Shown here: positions 9,801 to 18,600 of the stretch, one piece after another | Position numbering within the stretch: the first letter of the stretch is position 1 | How the letters are laid out: every line of letters starts with the position of its first letter | Assembly: GCF_044336245.1 (NCBI RefSeq) | Contig: NZ_CP172346.1 | Coordinates: 1,488,001-1,552,000, forward strand | Source: Schlesneria sphaerica | GTDB taxonomy: Bacteria; Planctomycetota; Planctomycetia; Planctomycetales; Planctomycetaceae | DNA length: 64,000 nucleotides | Reading direction: 5' to 3' | Notes under the pieces: model-generated | What the model was told of the DNA's origin: nothing | The model's database searches: none | Seen by the model: the letters and a program-made list of their open reading frames with translations, nothing else | Made by a program: the position numbers and the translations under genes

Positions 9801-11393
9801 GTAGCGATTAGGAATCGGCATGAACTCGCTGGGATTTCCATTCGCGGTCGAGCCAAACACCAACCCTTCCTCGCTCAGCCCCAACCCCCAGGTGTTGTTG
9901 TTGGTTGAACGCAGGAACTCGAGTTCCGTCACTACAGGGTCAGGCTGAGGCTCACTTCCAATGGGAGCGGCCGCTGGGTCGCTTCCTTTCTGAGACTCGC
10001 TCACTTTGAAACGGAAGAAGCCCTGCCGAAACGAGGTGACCTTTCGACCGTCGGTCAAGACCGGTGACGAGTCATTGTAGCCCTGCATCGCGTAGTACCA
10101 GTTATCCAGACCGAACTGGAAATTGCTCACTTCTCCGTGCGTATCTCCCATTCCCCAGCCGGTAATGAGGACTTTGCGGTAGTCTGCGCGATCGTCACCG
10201 TCAGTGTCTTTGAGATAGACCGTCTCGGTCCCGTCCTGAACGATTGCTCCACCCCGATAGAAAGTAATGGCGGTCGGGATACTCAGATGCTCTGCAAACA
10301 CCGTAAATTTGTCAGCAACCCAGTCGCCGTCGGTATCTTCCAGAATCCGGATTCGGTCCCTTCCCTGACCGACAGGCTGCAATTCGTTGGGGTAGTCAGT
10401 CGTTTCACAAATCCACAGGCGCCCGCGCTCGTCCCAGTTCATCGAGATGGGCTTTCCCTGAAAATCTTTCTCCGAGGCAAACAACTTGATCTGAAACCCG
10501 ACGGGCGTCACGAAGTGCTTCATTGATTCTTCAGGTGACACCGGGAGCTGCATCTTGCGGGGGCCGTTTTCGACTGTTCCCCACCGCTTGCCGGGGGGAT
10601 AGAACGGCACATCGGCTTCGACATACTCGAACGGCGCCAGGTCATCAGGCAGACTGGTCATCTGCGGGCGGTCAGCAAAGGGTGGAACGATGGACGGGTC
10701 GCCACCGCACGCCCACCGAATCCCTCTCTCGACCAGGTCGACGAATCCGGGATTGCTGAATGTGCGTCCGTCATGTCCCCAGGCCGTATAGAAGACTCGT
10801 CCCTTACCGTGAGTCCGAACCCAAGTCCAGGGCTCCTGCGCATCCCCCTCCGTCCGTGTCTCCAGCACAACTCGATTCACAGGGTTATGTCGGGTATGAA
10901 CATAGGTCTCATCCCAACTTTCAAACCCGCTGAACCCTTTCATCACCGGATGATCCGGTTCCACGATCGTGGTCCGGAACATGCCCGTTTCATGCCTGAG
11001 AAACTGCCCGCCGATTAACCCGACGATCTCCTGATGATTCCGGAAGCAGTAACTGGCACAATGCAAAGGAATGAAGCCCTTTCCACCTTCGACAAATGCG
11101 AGAAGTGCACGGGCCTGGTCATCCGAGATCTCGTCGATATTCGCATAGACGACCAGTCCGTCGTACTCGGCTAGCGTCTGTGAATTCAGATCACTCACAG
11201 CGTCGGTATAGACAAGGTCTATCTTCCGCTTTCTCAACTCCGGCTGAAGCTGCTTAAAGCGAATCGCCGGCTGGTGGTGGCCATCGTCCCCCAGAAATAG
11301 CAGTTTCAGACGGGCTGGTTCTGCCGCGGTGACACTGACCCGAGCAATGCTCAAGAGCACCAAAGCGACAGCCAGTGATTTTGAGGTGTACAT
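6879..11393 (-). CDS. Exported ThuA / PVC-type dehydrogenase / HEAT / cytochrome c fusion protein
   Basis: This 1504-aa protein begins with a signal peptide ending near VTAAEPA. A ThuA-like domain (about 28-250, LLFLGDDGHHQP) comes first. A beta-propeller region typical of planctomycete 'membrane-bound dehydrogenase' proteins follows (about 280-660, with NWDERGRLWICETTDYPNE and DTDGDWVADKF), then HEAT-like helices (about 720-1110). A c-type cytochrome domain has CSKCH near residue 1184 and a downstream IGPDLTGMA that supplies the likely axial Met. The tail (about 1330-1504) is of unknown fold. Such proteins are abundant in Planctomycetes and are thought to act in periplasmic sugar oxidation. 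The substrate cannot be read from sequence. The gene is monocistronic. Confidence 0.85.
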   Translation of the reverse strand: MYTSKSLAVALVLLSIARVSVTAAEPARLKLLFLGDDGHHQPAIRFKQLQPELRKRKIDLVYTDAVSDLNSQTLAEYDGLVVYANIDEISDDQARALLAFVEGGKGFIPLHCASYCFRNHQEIVGLIGGQFLRHETGMFRTTIVEPDHPVMKGFSGFESWDETYVHTRHNPVNRVVLETRTEGDAQEPWTWVRTHGKGRVFYTAWGHDGRTFSNPGFVDLVERGIRWACGGDPSIVPPFADRPQMTSLPDDLAPFEYVEADVPFYPPGKRWGTVENGPRKMQLPVSPEESMKHFVTPVGFQIKLFASEKDFQGKPISMNWDERGRLWICETTDYPNELQPVGQGRDRIRILEDTDGDWVADKFTVFAEHLSIPTAITFYRGGAIVQDGTETVYLKDTDGDDRADYRKVLITGWGMGDTHGEVSNFQFGLDNWYYAMQGYNDSSPVLTDGRKVTSFRQGFFRFKVSESQKGSDPAAAPIGSEPQPDPVVTELEFLRSTNNNTWGLGLSEEGLVFGSTANGNPSEFMPIPNRYYEGVRGWSSTVLEGIADSNKFEPLDADKVRQVDHHGGFTAAAGHALYTARNYPKEYWNRTAFVTEATGHLVATFVLRDEGAGFRSKNSWNLLASNDEWSGPIMAEVGPDGNVWVIDWYNFIIQHNPTPIGFQTGKGNAYESSLRDKKHGRIYRVVYTGNEATQSKSSASSQENEGMMQAKAVDLSRAHANELVAALHSPNFLWRRHAQRLLIEKRHTEAIPELVAMIKEQSIDEIGLATEINHALWTLHALGGLTGENREAHSAVVHALNHPSAGVRRNALLVLPRDSATIATLQRSGVLRDRNAKVRLAGFLTLAELPASAEATEEVRLAMVAPENSDDRWLREALIAAAARHDLMFLKSVIQSIGEKSPGPHIDVIRIVAEHYARGGNEKSVASLFPLLVQSSEGTVASDRATGIISAMIEGLAKGWPRGQQADFDESTEGALVELLNKLPVADRGPLATFATRAGSKKLETYSAEIAASFLTIAKDEKQPDDVRRDAAVQLLSFRRLDGEAAKEVIALVTPRTPPELAQAFIEAVNASEAPEAGGLLIESQATLTPSVRPTVIRLLLGRVDWTDALLDALEQGKISMSDLSLDQKQGMSAHPNKELADRAKKVLSRTGGLPNPDRQKVLDELLPLADQTGDVAAGRDVFKKQCSKCHTHSGEGTRIGPDLTGMAVHPKKELLTHIIDPSRSVEGNYRVYSVVLNDGRVMNGLLASESKTAIEIFDAEGKKHALQRADIEELIASTKSLMPEGFEKQVKPDEIKNLLEFLTQRGKYLPIPIDKVATVVSTKEMFHDGQHDEQKLIFPDWAPRIFEGVPFVLVDPQGDRVANAIMLYGTNGDKPPRMPKRVALTCNSAATAIHLLGGVSGWGWPASEKGLSSLIVRLKYRDGAVEEHVLKNGEHFADYIRRVDVPQSQFAFPLRNQQIRYLKVVPGRTDPIETIELVKGNNVESSPIVMAITVETPAASEKK

Positions 11394-11990
11394 TCCGATG
11401 GTGTCCCTTCACAACAAATCTGACCTGAAATTCGATCAATCGCTTTCGAGACCGCTACCTATTCGTCGCGCACTGAGAGTCAAATTTTGTGCTGGTTGAG
11501 AATCAAAGATGACCGTGGAGAGTTGATACGCGATGATACCACGTCGGTAAACGGCATTCAAATTGTGGTAGTGGTCGTATTGCTCAGGCAGCCCTCATCA
11601 TGCGACCGGTAGTGCCGTCACAGAAACTCTCCAGAATTCCATTCCGTCTCACGGTGGCCGCATGCGGGTTGACCCTTTCCGAAGCGGAACCAGTGAAAAA
11701 TCGTGAGCTCCAGTCGAAGAATTCTCTTCCGTCCTTCGACTCGTCGCCTCAGGTCCAACTAACAAATATCGTTCAACATAAAAGGTGTGCACGCGCTCCC
11801 TAATCCGACCATGCTTCTACCTGTCATTTCAAACTTGATTCCCGAACCATTATCAAAGACACTGATATTAGACTTCGACCACGTGCTACTAACACGTCGT
11901 CTTACTAAGCCACTACTATTCCATCAAATTAACAATCCCTGACTCGATTACACTGCAGCCATCTGACGAAACCTCGCCGCTGAAAATTCT
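11394..11990. other. Gene-poor intergenic stretch upstream of the insertion sequence
   Basis: About 600 bases lie between the start of the cytochrome c fusion gene and the left end of the insertion sequence. Short open frames exist but none has a recognisable product or a good ribosome-binding site. It probably contains the promoter of the minus-strand 1504-aa gene. Otherwise I see nothing in it. Confidence 0.5.
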
Positions 11991-12022
11991 GTCCGTACGG
12001 GTGCAATCCCGTTTTGCGGTCG
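11991..12022 (+). repeat. Left inverted repeat of the ISKra4-family element
   Basis: The sequence begins GTCCGTACGGGTGCAA. It matches the reverse complement of 13761-13792 at 28 of 32 positions, with mismatches at positions 3, 6, 17 and 29. Confidence 0.8.
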
Positions 12023-12125
12023 AGTACGGAGAAGTGATTATTTGCTGAGTGATCTCTGAGTCTGTGTTATTCTTCCCTGCTGTTGTCCAATCGAGGATTG
12101 GATGGATTCGGCACCGAGATCGCAA

Positions 12126-12131
12126 TGGAGG
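12126..12131 (+). promoter_or_regulatory. Ribosome-binding site GGAGGG deciding the transposase start
   Basis: GGAGGG lies 8 bases before the ATG at 12140. The alternative ATG (12125) and TTG (12083) starts have no comparable site. Confidence 0.55.
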
Positions 12132-12139
12132 GCGGTCGA

Positions 12140-13747
12140 ATGGGAGGGATTTCCTTGGACGGTCGGGATGGTGAGTTTATTAAATCCGTTTCGGAGATGC
12201 TCTTCCGATTCAGTGGCGAGGTGTTTCCGAAGCTGGGGGAGTGGGAACGTCGTCTGAAAGGAGACCCGCTGAGTCTGGAAGCCCTTGAGTTGGAAGTCCA
12301 GCGGGAGTTCGCGCGGGGTGCGGGGATGGTCGTGGCGGGCTTGGCATCAGTCGTGATGCAGACACCGGAATTTGCCGCTGCCGCCGAGCAGACGCGACAA
12401 GACTATTCGATTCCGCTATCCAAGGGGCGTGATCGAAAGATGTCGGTTCGGCTTCTGGGGGGCGTGGTCATGTGGATCACGTCGCTTTACTGTGAAGCGA
12501 GTCGTCGTCGCGGGAATGGTCTGCAGAAGGAAGAATCAGTCTCGGGCCTACAGATTGAACAGGTGCAATTCGGGCTGGGAAAGAAAGTCTCTCCCGGGCT
12601 GGAGAGTACGGTCTCTCGGCAGTCGGCTCTGTGTCCCTCGTTTGAACTGGCTTGTGAGGAACTGGAGCGTCAGGGACTGTCGCTCAATCTCAAAACGGTG
12701 CGGCGGATTTCTCAGCAGTGCGGTGAGAAACTGCTGAAGCTACGAACGGCAGAATTGGCCTCCTGGCGTGCTGGAACTTTGGCATCGACAAACGAACTGT
12801 CGGGGAAGCGTGTGTCGATCCAGATCGACGGCGGCCGGACGAAACTCCGTGGAAAACTGCGAGCGGCAACGCCTCATGCAGAACAACTCAACGAAGACGG
12901 TTTGATTATCAGTGATGCGCCGGGACGCTCTAAGCGCCTCGCAAAACGGACGTTCGATGGCGAATGGCGCGAACCCAAGTTGATGACGATCTTCATTCAT
13001 GATGAGCAGGGGCGCCTGGAGAAGAAGTCACGCATGACAATGGATGGGACGTTTGCGGGACCTGACGCTATGGCGGAACTGGTTGCCATGCACTTGCATC
13101 GCCTGGGAGCAGCCAAGGCACTGAGCCTGACCTTTGTCAGTGATGGAGCGGTCTGGATCTGGGACCGCGTCGATCAAATCGTGGCTCAAGCGCGGATTCC
13201 GAAGGAGGTCGTGATTCATCAGGTTCTGGATACCTGCCATGCCGTGCATCATATCTCACGAGCGTTAGCCACGCTCGGCGTGACCACGGAACAGCGGATG
13301 CCCCTGTATCGGGATCTTCGCACGCGACTACGTAACGGAGAATGGGAATACGTCGTCCAGGAACTACGAGTGTTTGCTGAAGACGAACCCACCAACGCGG
13401 AACTTCAAACCGAATTGAACTACCTCCAGCGACACGGGGATGCGGGACGATTGAACTATGCCGAATTTCGTCGCTGCGGTCTCCCCCTGGGAAGCGGTGC
13501 CATTGAAAGCAGTATCCGCCGAGTCATCAACCTGCGGCTGAAAGGAAACGGCGTCTTCTGGCGAGAACATCACGCGGAAGAAATGTTGCAACTGCGCGCC
13601 TTGGTGATCAGTCGCCGTTGGGATGAACAGGTCAAACGAATGCGAGCTTGGACCAAGAAACATCACCTCGCCACCTGGCAATGGACACCCCAACTGATGT
13701 CCTGCAAAGTTGAACCCCAAACCGCGAGTCCACAAAACACCCTGTAA
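12140..13747 (+). CDS. ISKra4-family transposase
   Basis: This 535-aa DDE transposase is the only gene of the element. Catalytic acidic residues are visible as D230 in SIQIDGGR, D335 in FVSDGAVWIWD and E456 in LGSGAIESSIRR. The region around them is arranged as in ISKra4 proteins, with DTCHAVHH between the second Asp and the Glu. The N-terminal part is helical and the tail ends inside the right inverted repeat region. I chose 12140 because GGAGGG lies 8 bases upstream. An ATG at 12125 and a TTG at 12083 would add 5 and 19 residues. No frameshift or internal stop is present, so the protein may be active. Confidence 0.88.
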   Translation: MGGISLDGRDGEFIKSVSEMLFRFSGEVFPKLGEWERRLKGDPLSLEALELEVQREFARGAGMVVAGLASVVMQTPEFAAAAEQTRQDYSIPLSKGRDRKMSVRLLGGVVMWITSLYCEASRRRGNGLQKEESVSGLQIEQVQFGLGKKVSPGLESTVSRQSALCPSFELACEELERQGLSLNLKTVRRISQQCGEKLLKLRTAELASWRAGTLASTNELSGKRVSIQIDGGRTKLRGKLRAATPHAEQLNEDGLIISDAPGRSKRLAKRTFDGEWREPKLMTIFIHDEQGRLEKKSRMTMDGTFAGPDAMAELVAMHLHRLGAAKALSLTFVSDGAVWIWDRVDQIVAQARIPKEVVIHQVLDTCHAVHHISRALATLGVTTEQRMPLYRDLRTRLRNGEWEYVVQELRVFAEDEPTNAELQTELNYLQRHGDAGRLNYAEFRRCGLPLGSGAIESSIRRVINLRLKGNGVFWREHHAEEMLQLRALVISRRWDEQVKRMRAWTKKHHLATWQWTPQLMSCKVEPQTASPQNTL

Positions 13748-13760
13748 TCAAGAGTTTCAC

Positions 13761-13792
13761 CGAACGCAAAACGGGGTTGCACCCGTCCGTAC
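13761..13792 (-). repeat. Right inverted repeat of the ISKra4-family element
   Basis: It begins 14 bases after the transposase stop. Its reverse complement reads GTACGGACGGGTGCAACC and pairs with the left repeat at 11991-12022. Confidence 0.8.
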
Positions 13793-14502
13793 GTTGATCA
13801 ATCCATCGCCGGCAGAACACCGCCCGGGGCTGCCGATATTTCTTGACTGTTTCTGTCGTGCCAGACCAGCAGCGATGTGATTGAGCAGCGAGCCACAGCG
13901 TGAGCCTGCTTCGTTGAAGTGAACCGAGCCAGTCTCCCTCTGACTTGGGAAACGGCGAGCCAACTCAATCGCGCTGTGTCGAATGCCGGACTGTTTGCGA
14001 CACACAGACGACATCAGAACGTTTTACGGCGTCTTCAATTCAAATGCTTTGTGAATCTGCAGAAGGCGGTTTCTCACGCAGATCGTCTATCAAATGAGTC
14101 CCGGAGTCTTTCAATTCATCCAAATTCACGGGTCAATTTCCACGCAATACTGCCCGGAAAAATGCATCCCTGAACGTTTTTCCCCTAATTCGTGCAATAC
14201 CCCAACCCATTTCCAAAACACAGGTTACGCCACCAAAACTCACGTTTCATGGCACGATTTCCGTTCCCGGGGTTGAACTTGAAGGAAACCGTCGTTAAGA
14301 ATCAGTTGCTCGAAATGAGCGAGTCGGCATTGTGATGATGACATTGCCTGGATGGAATTTTGACGGAGTCTGTTGAGCCCAAGGATCTGGGCACCGGGGA
14401 GTAAAAGTGCGGACGTGAGTGTTCGCGGCTGATACAACCGAAACGAGACTTCCCTACCCTCAAAAGTTTTTCCGGATGGATTTGGTAACTTAATGCTCAG
14501 GT

Positions 14503-14523
14503 TCCACGAAATGCCTTCGTGGA
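14503..14523. repeat. Short inverted repeat (8-bp stem, 5-nt loop)
   Basis: TCCACGAA and TTCGTGGA pair perfectly around ATGCC. No T-run follows on either strand. Function unknown. Confidence 0.45.
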
Positions 14524-14698
14524 CGCCCCCAGCATGATGTCTGCGGGGTCGTGCGTGCGATTAACCCCACAGGTTACATTTGCCGCTCATCCAATGAATC
14601 GACGACCAATCGAGTCGTCTTGTACCCAGGCAGTATCGTGGACCTTACACCACTTCGATGGTGCAGGCACAGCTCCTTAGGAAACATCAGCGTGCAAT

Positions 14699-14722
14699 TA
14701 TTGCCGCTGATGTGCGGCAATA
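14699..14722. repeat. Short inverted repeat (9-bp stem, 6-nt loop)
   Basis: TATTGCCGC and GCGGCAATA pair perfectly around TGATGT. It lies about 250 bases upstream of the secreted-protein gene at 14971. It could be an operator or part of a structured leader. No T-run is present. Confidence 0.5.
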
Positions 14723-14970
14723 TCGCGTCGCACAACTAACACTAATTACAAGATAAGATCAGTTATACCTGCGTTCTTACCCTGTCAGATTTGCAGTCAT
14801 ATCGACCGCACTCGTGACAGTTGTTCGCACGTATGAATTTGGATGCATGATTGAGTCATAGTACAGCGAAACGGATTCGCTGTTGTGAGTGTGAGTGAAG
14901 TCCGTCACGAACGTCGTGATCGGTCGTGGGTTGCTTGCCCACATTTTCAGAGTCCGCAGGAGTTTCGAGA

Positions 14971-15498
14971 ATGATGAAAGTGAAAATGGCGTTCGTCGTG
15001 TTGGCGTTGTCTCTGTTTGCCTCCCATGCCGAGGCACGAGGACATCGAATGATGCGACAGCAGGGTTATATGACCTATTACACAACAGGTTACAACACTG
15101 CAGTAACGCCAACTTCGACTGTCGCGACCCCTTCTAACGTGGTCGTGCAGGCTAATGCTGCCCCCGTCGCTAACAACGTTGTTCAAACGAGCGGCGTGGT
15201 CCAGACAAGTGGTGTAGTTCAGACGAGTGGCATGGTCAACCAGACTGGCACCGTCGTTCCGCCCGCCGGGACTGCAGCACACGGAAGCGCACAGTGGAAG
15301 GCCGAACAAAGCGCTCGCCTGGGAAGCGTTCAGCATCTGGGGGGTGGTTTTGGTGGCGGCAGCTACGAAGGAAACGGTTTTGGTGCCACTCCAGACCAGG
15401 CGATTCGTAATTCCTGCTTCTGGGGCCAGCGAACTCCCATCGAAATCGGTGTGGCTCGTGGTGCAAACGGCTATTACGCCACCATTTTCTACCGCTGA
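14971..15498 (+). CDS. Small secreted planctomycete protein with QTSGVV repeats
   Basis: This 175-aa protein starts with MMKVKMAFVV and a signal peptide probably cleaved near SHAEA (about residue 21). A Val/Asn/Thr-rich middle has three near-exact QTSGVV/QTSGMV hexads at about 72-89. The C-terminal half (about 122-175) is Gly-rich and then follows the pattern YEGNGFGATPDQAIRNSC..GQR ending in a hydrophobic YYATIFYR. I associate this ending with a small exported domain seen in planctomycetes, but it has no known function. AGGAG at 14958-14962 sets the start. A strong terminator follows at 15564. Surface or matrix localisation is inferred. Confidence 0.75.
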   Translation: MMKVKMAFVVLALSLFASHAEARGHRMMRQQGYMTYYTTGYNTAVTPTSTVATPSNVVVQANAAPVANNVVQTSGVVQTSGVVQTSGMVNQTGTVVPPAGTAAHGSAQWKAEQSARLGSVQHLGGGFGGGSYEGNGFGATPDQAIRNSCFWGQRTPIEIGVARGANGYYATIFYR

Positions 15499-15563
15499 TT
15501 CCATCCACTGGCGGTAATTCTGTCGCTTTACAGAGAGAATTCACGTTCTCTTGACGGTCCGCT

Positions 15564-15593
15564 CTGACCGTGGCAGTCGTCTGCCACGGTCAG
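15564..15593. terminator. Strong bidirectional terminator between convergent genes
   Basis: A perfect 13-bp stem (CTGACCGTGGCAG with its complement) closes on the tetraloop TCGT. It lies between the + strand secreted-protein stop (15498) and the minus-strand kinase stop (15622). No T-run follows, but the stem is very stable and the position fits both genes. Confidence 0.75.
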
Positions 15594-15621
15594 GGTCGAA
15601 CGGACTCAATGCTGGTCCTTT

Positions 15622-18600
15622 TCAACGCCAGTCGCGTGCCAGCCAGATTACTGCCGTACGGTCCAGACTGCCTGTCAGAATCTGCAACCCATCAGGCGAG
15701 AACGCCACTGACGTGACATCGTTCTTGTGTCGGATCAACGTCAGGATTTCCGTAGCACGCCGAGCGGATGAAGCAGCTACAGTTGCGACCTGCGATTCTG
15801 CCTCGGAATCCGTGACAAGCTTCGCATCCCAGAGTTTTGCAGAATCATCCGCGCTGCCGGTCAGGACTCGCAGCATGTCGTGCGAGATTGCCACCGATGT
15901 GATTTCCTCGGTGTGTCCTTCAAAGATCAACTCTACCGTTCCCGTCGCCACGTCCCATAACCGGGCCGTCTTGTCCTTGCTCCCCGTGACCAGCTTTGCA
16001 CCGTCCGTTGTGAATTCCAGGCAAACAACTCCCGCCTGATGTCCGCTGAACGTTCGAACGCATTCCTGCGTTCTGACACTCCACAATCTGGCTTTGCCAT
16101 CCTCGGATGCCGTGGCAATCCATTCTCCATCACCGGAAAAGGTTGCCGAGTTGATCGGACTGACCTGTTCATCGGGTCCACTGCGATTGACGAGAGTGAA
16201 CACGACTTCTCCGGTGTCGATGTTCCAAAGCTTGGCGGTGCCGTCAGTACTGGCCGTCAGCAAGTGAGCGCTGTCTCGTGAAAAGACGGTGGAGTTGACT
16301 CGCCCTTTGTGTCCCTGCTCTCCTTCCAGCTTGCGAATGACGCGTTTCGTCTGGATGTCCCAGACGCGTGCCGTCTTATCCAGTCCTCCAGTGGCGATCC
16401 GCTTTCCGTTTGGCGAGAAGCGGGCCGATGCGACCGTCAGATGCTGGGAAAAGCTCTTTACAAGTGAGGGCTTCTGCGGGTTGCTCAAATCCCAAAGTAA
16501 TGCGTCGCTCCCGCCGATGGTCACAATCTGGTGGCCATCAGGATGCAGTACAACCGACCGCAGATCGCTTCGTGAGGGACTGGAAAGCAGCTTGGTCACC
16601 TCTTGCTTCGGATCCGTCAGGCTCCAGGTCAAAACATCGCCGGTTTCGGAGTTGGCCGCATTGACGTACTCGCCCGACCCGGAAACGGAAATGGATTGTG
16701 CCGTACCGGCAAAGGGTGTCGAAGTCGCCAGCAACTTTCCGGTCGCCCCGTCCCAATACCGCAATGTTGATATCGCTTCAGTCTTACCTTCGCCGATCGA
16801 CTTTTGCTCGGTGCAGCTGGTCACGATCCGATTAGTTGACGGAATAATTTGCATCGCGAGGACTGAATCGGGATGAGGCAACATGAGAGACTTGATCTCT
16901 TTTCCCGACTTCACATCCCACTGCATCACGGTGTTATCGTAACTTGCAGTCGCCAGACGAAGGCCATCCTCCAGGAAGGCCATCGCAGAGATCTTGTAGC
17001 GTCCATGTCCGTCGAGTCGTCCCACGACAGCGCCACTTTCCAGATCCCAAAGCCGGATGTGCCCCATGACATCCCCCGTGGCGAGCAGACGGTTGTCCGG
17101 TGAGAATGCAACCGCTGCCACTTCCCAGTTATGACCATTTTCATTGGAGAATGTTTTCAAATGCTCTCCGGTAGCGGCGTTCCACAATTGGGCAGACCAG
17201 AGGCTCTCGGACGGTTTTTGAGCGGAAGGAACCCGGCCTCCTCCGGTTGCAATCCACTGCAGGTTGTTAGAGATCGCAATCGCGGCGGCACGACCTGTGT
17301 TCTCGAGTAACAGACTTTGCCCCCCACGTTCGACATCCCAGACGCGCGCCGTATTGTCCGCCGCTGCGGTGAGAAGTTGCCGGCCATCCGGAAAGAACTG
17401 AGCCGATGAGACGAGAAACAGATGTCCCTCTCGAAATTCATTCTTGGGGCGCACCTGACCCGAATCGGTCGCGTCGAACGCCTGATCATCCTTGCCGAAT
17501 TCCTGCTCCAGCTTACCGCTCGCAGTATTCCAGATACGGGCCGAACGGTCGCCGCTGGCGGTCACAATCCATCTTTGATCGGGTGAGTATGATGCTGCAA
17601 GAACGGCATCGACATGCCCTTCGAACAAGGTCCTTACTTCGGTGAAGCTGTCAATAACCCATTCTCGGATTGTTCGGTCGTGGCTGGCCGATAGCAGCCT
17701 GTGTCCGTCCGGCAGGAACGACGACGACCGGACGACGCTACCGTGTCCGCGGATCTGCTTCTCCATTTCACGGGTCGCAATGTTCCAGATTCGGATCGTG
17801 TTGTCGTCGCCGCAACTGGCGAGATGATTTCCGTCCTTTGAGATGGCAAGCGAACGAACAGGCTTTATCTTGGCATCCGCATCCACCAGCCGAAATTCTT
17901 TAAACTTCGGTGTCGGAATGATCGCGTTTCTTGCCCTGACCTTATCTTGGAAAAGCCCGTCTTTCAGCGAATCAAAGCGGTAATCTTCGATCTCATCCGG
18001 CCGCCATAGAAGAATTCTTCCGTCCTGCCCGGCAGAGATCACAGCCGTACCGTCGCGAGTGAACTTCGCGGAGTAGACGGGACTTTTATCATGTCCGTGG
18101 AATTTTTTGGGCGTACCCTGACCAGTCAGATCGTAGACGATCGCTCGGGCATCCTGCCCGGCGGTCACAATCGAGGACTCGTCAGGAGAAAACTCCGCGG
18201 ACCAGACCCACCCCGTCTGTTCGAAGAACGAGCGATCCAATGCCCCGGTGGCAACATTCCATATTCGAGCCGACTTATCCGAGGAACTCGTCAGGAGGGA
18301 ATGCCCCTCTTTTGAGAACGAAACGCTCAGGACCGATCCTGTATGCCCCTCGAACTTACGACCAGCCACCGGCTTCATCTGAACCGAATCCCAAAGTTGC
18401 AGATATCCGTCTGGCCGACTGCAACCAATCGCCAGAAATAAACCATCAGGTGAGAATGCGAGCGCGTTCACCCGTCCGAAGTCATAATCCAGTGTGATCG
18501 CCTGCTCGGCTTCGCGACTCCAGATTTGCACCTGCCCGCTCGACCCGCCCGACGCAAAGCGATTCCCGGCGACATCAATGGCCAGCGCGTCGACCGGTTC

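Larger units (their letters stand above)
11991..13792 (+). mobile_element. ISKra4-family insertion sequence, apparently intact
   Basis: The element is about 1.8 kb and bounded by 32-bp imperfect inverted repeats (28 of 32 positions identical) at 11991-12022 and 13761-13792. It encloses one full-length transposase gene with an intact DDE triad. I see no direct target duplication in the bases immediately outside the repeats (AAAATTCT on the left, GTTGATCA on the right). The element may therefore not duplicate its target, or the true tips differ by a few bases. It sits in the most gene-poor part of the window. Confidence 0.8.
13793..14970. other. Long gene-poor region with two hairpins
   Basis: Nearly 1.2 kb lies between the insertion sequence and a small secreted-protein gene. 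No frame here has a recognisable protein or a convincing start. Two compact hairpins lie in its second half and are listed separately. A signal for the downstream + strand gene may lie near its right end. It could be a decayed gene region or a non-coding transcript, and I cannot tell which. Confidence 0.45.

Noticed and set aside
11982..11990. Possible target-site duplication for the insertion sequence
   Set aside because: The bases outside the left repeat do not match those outside the right repeat at 13793-13801.
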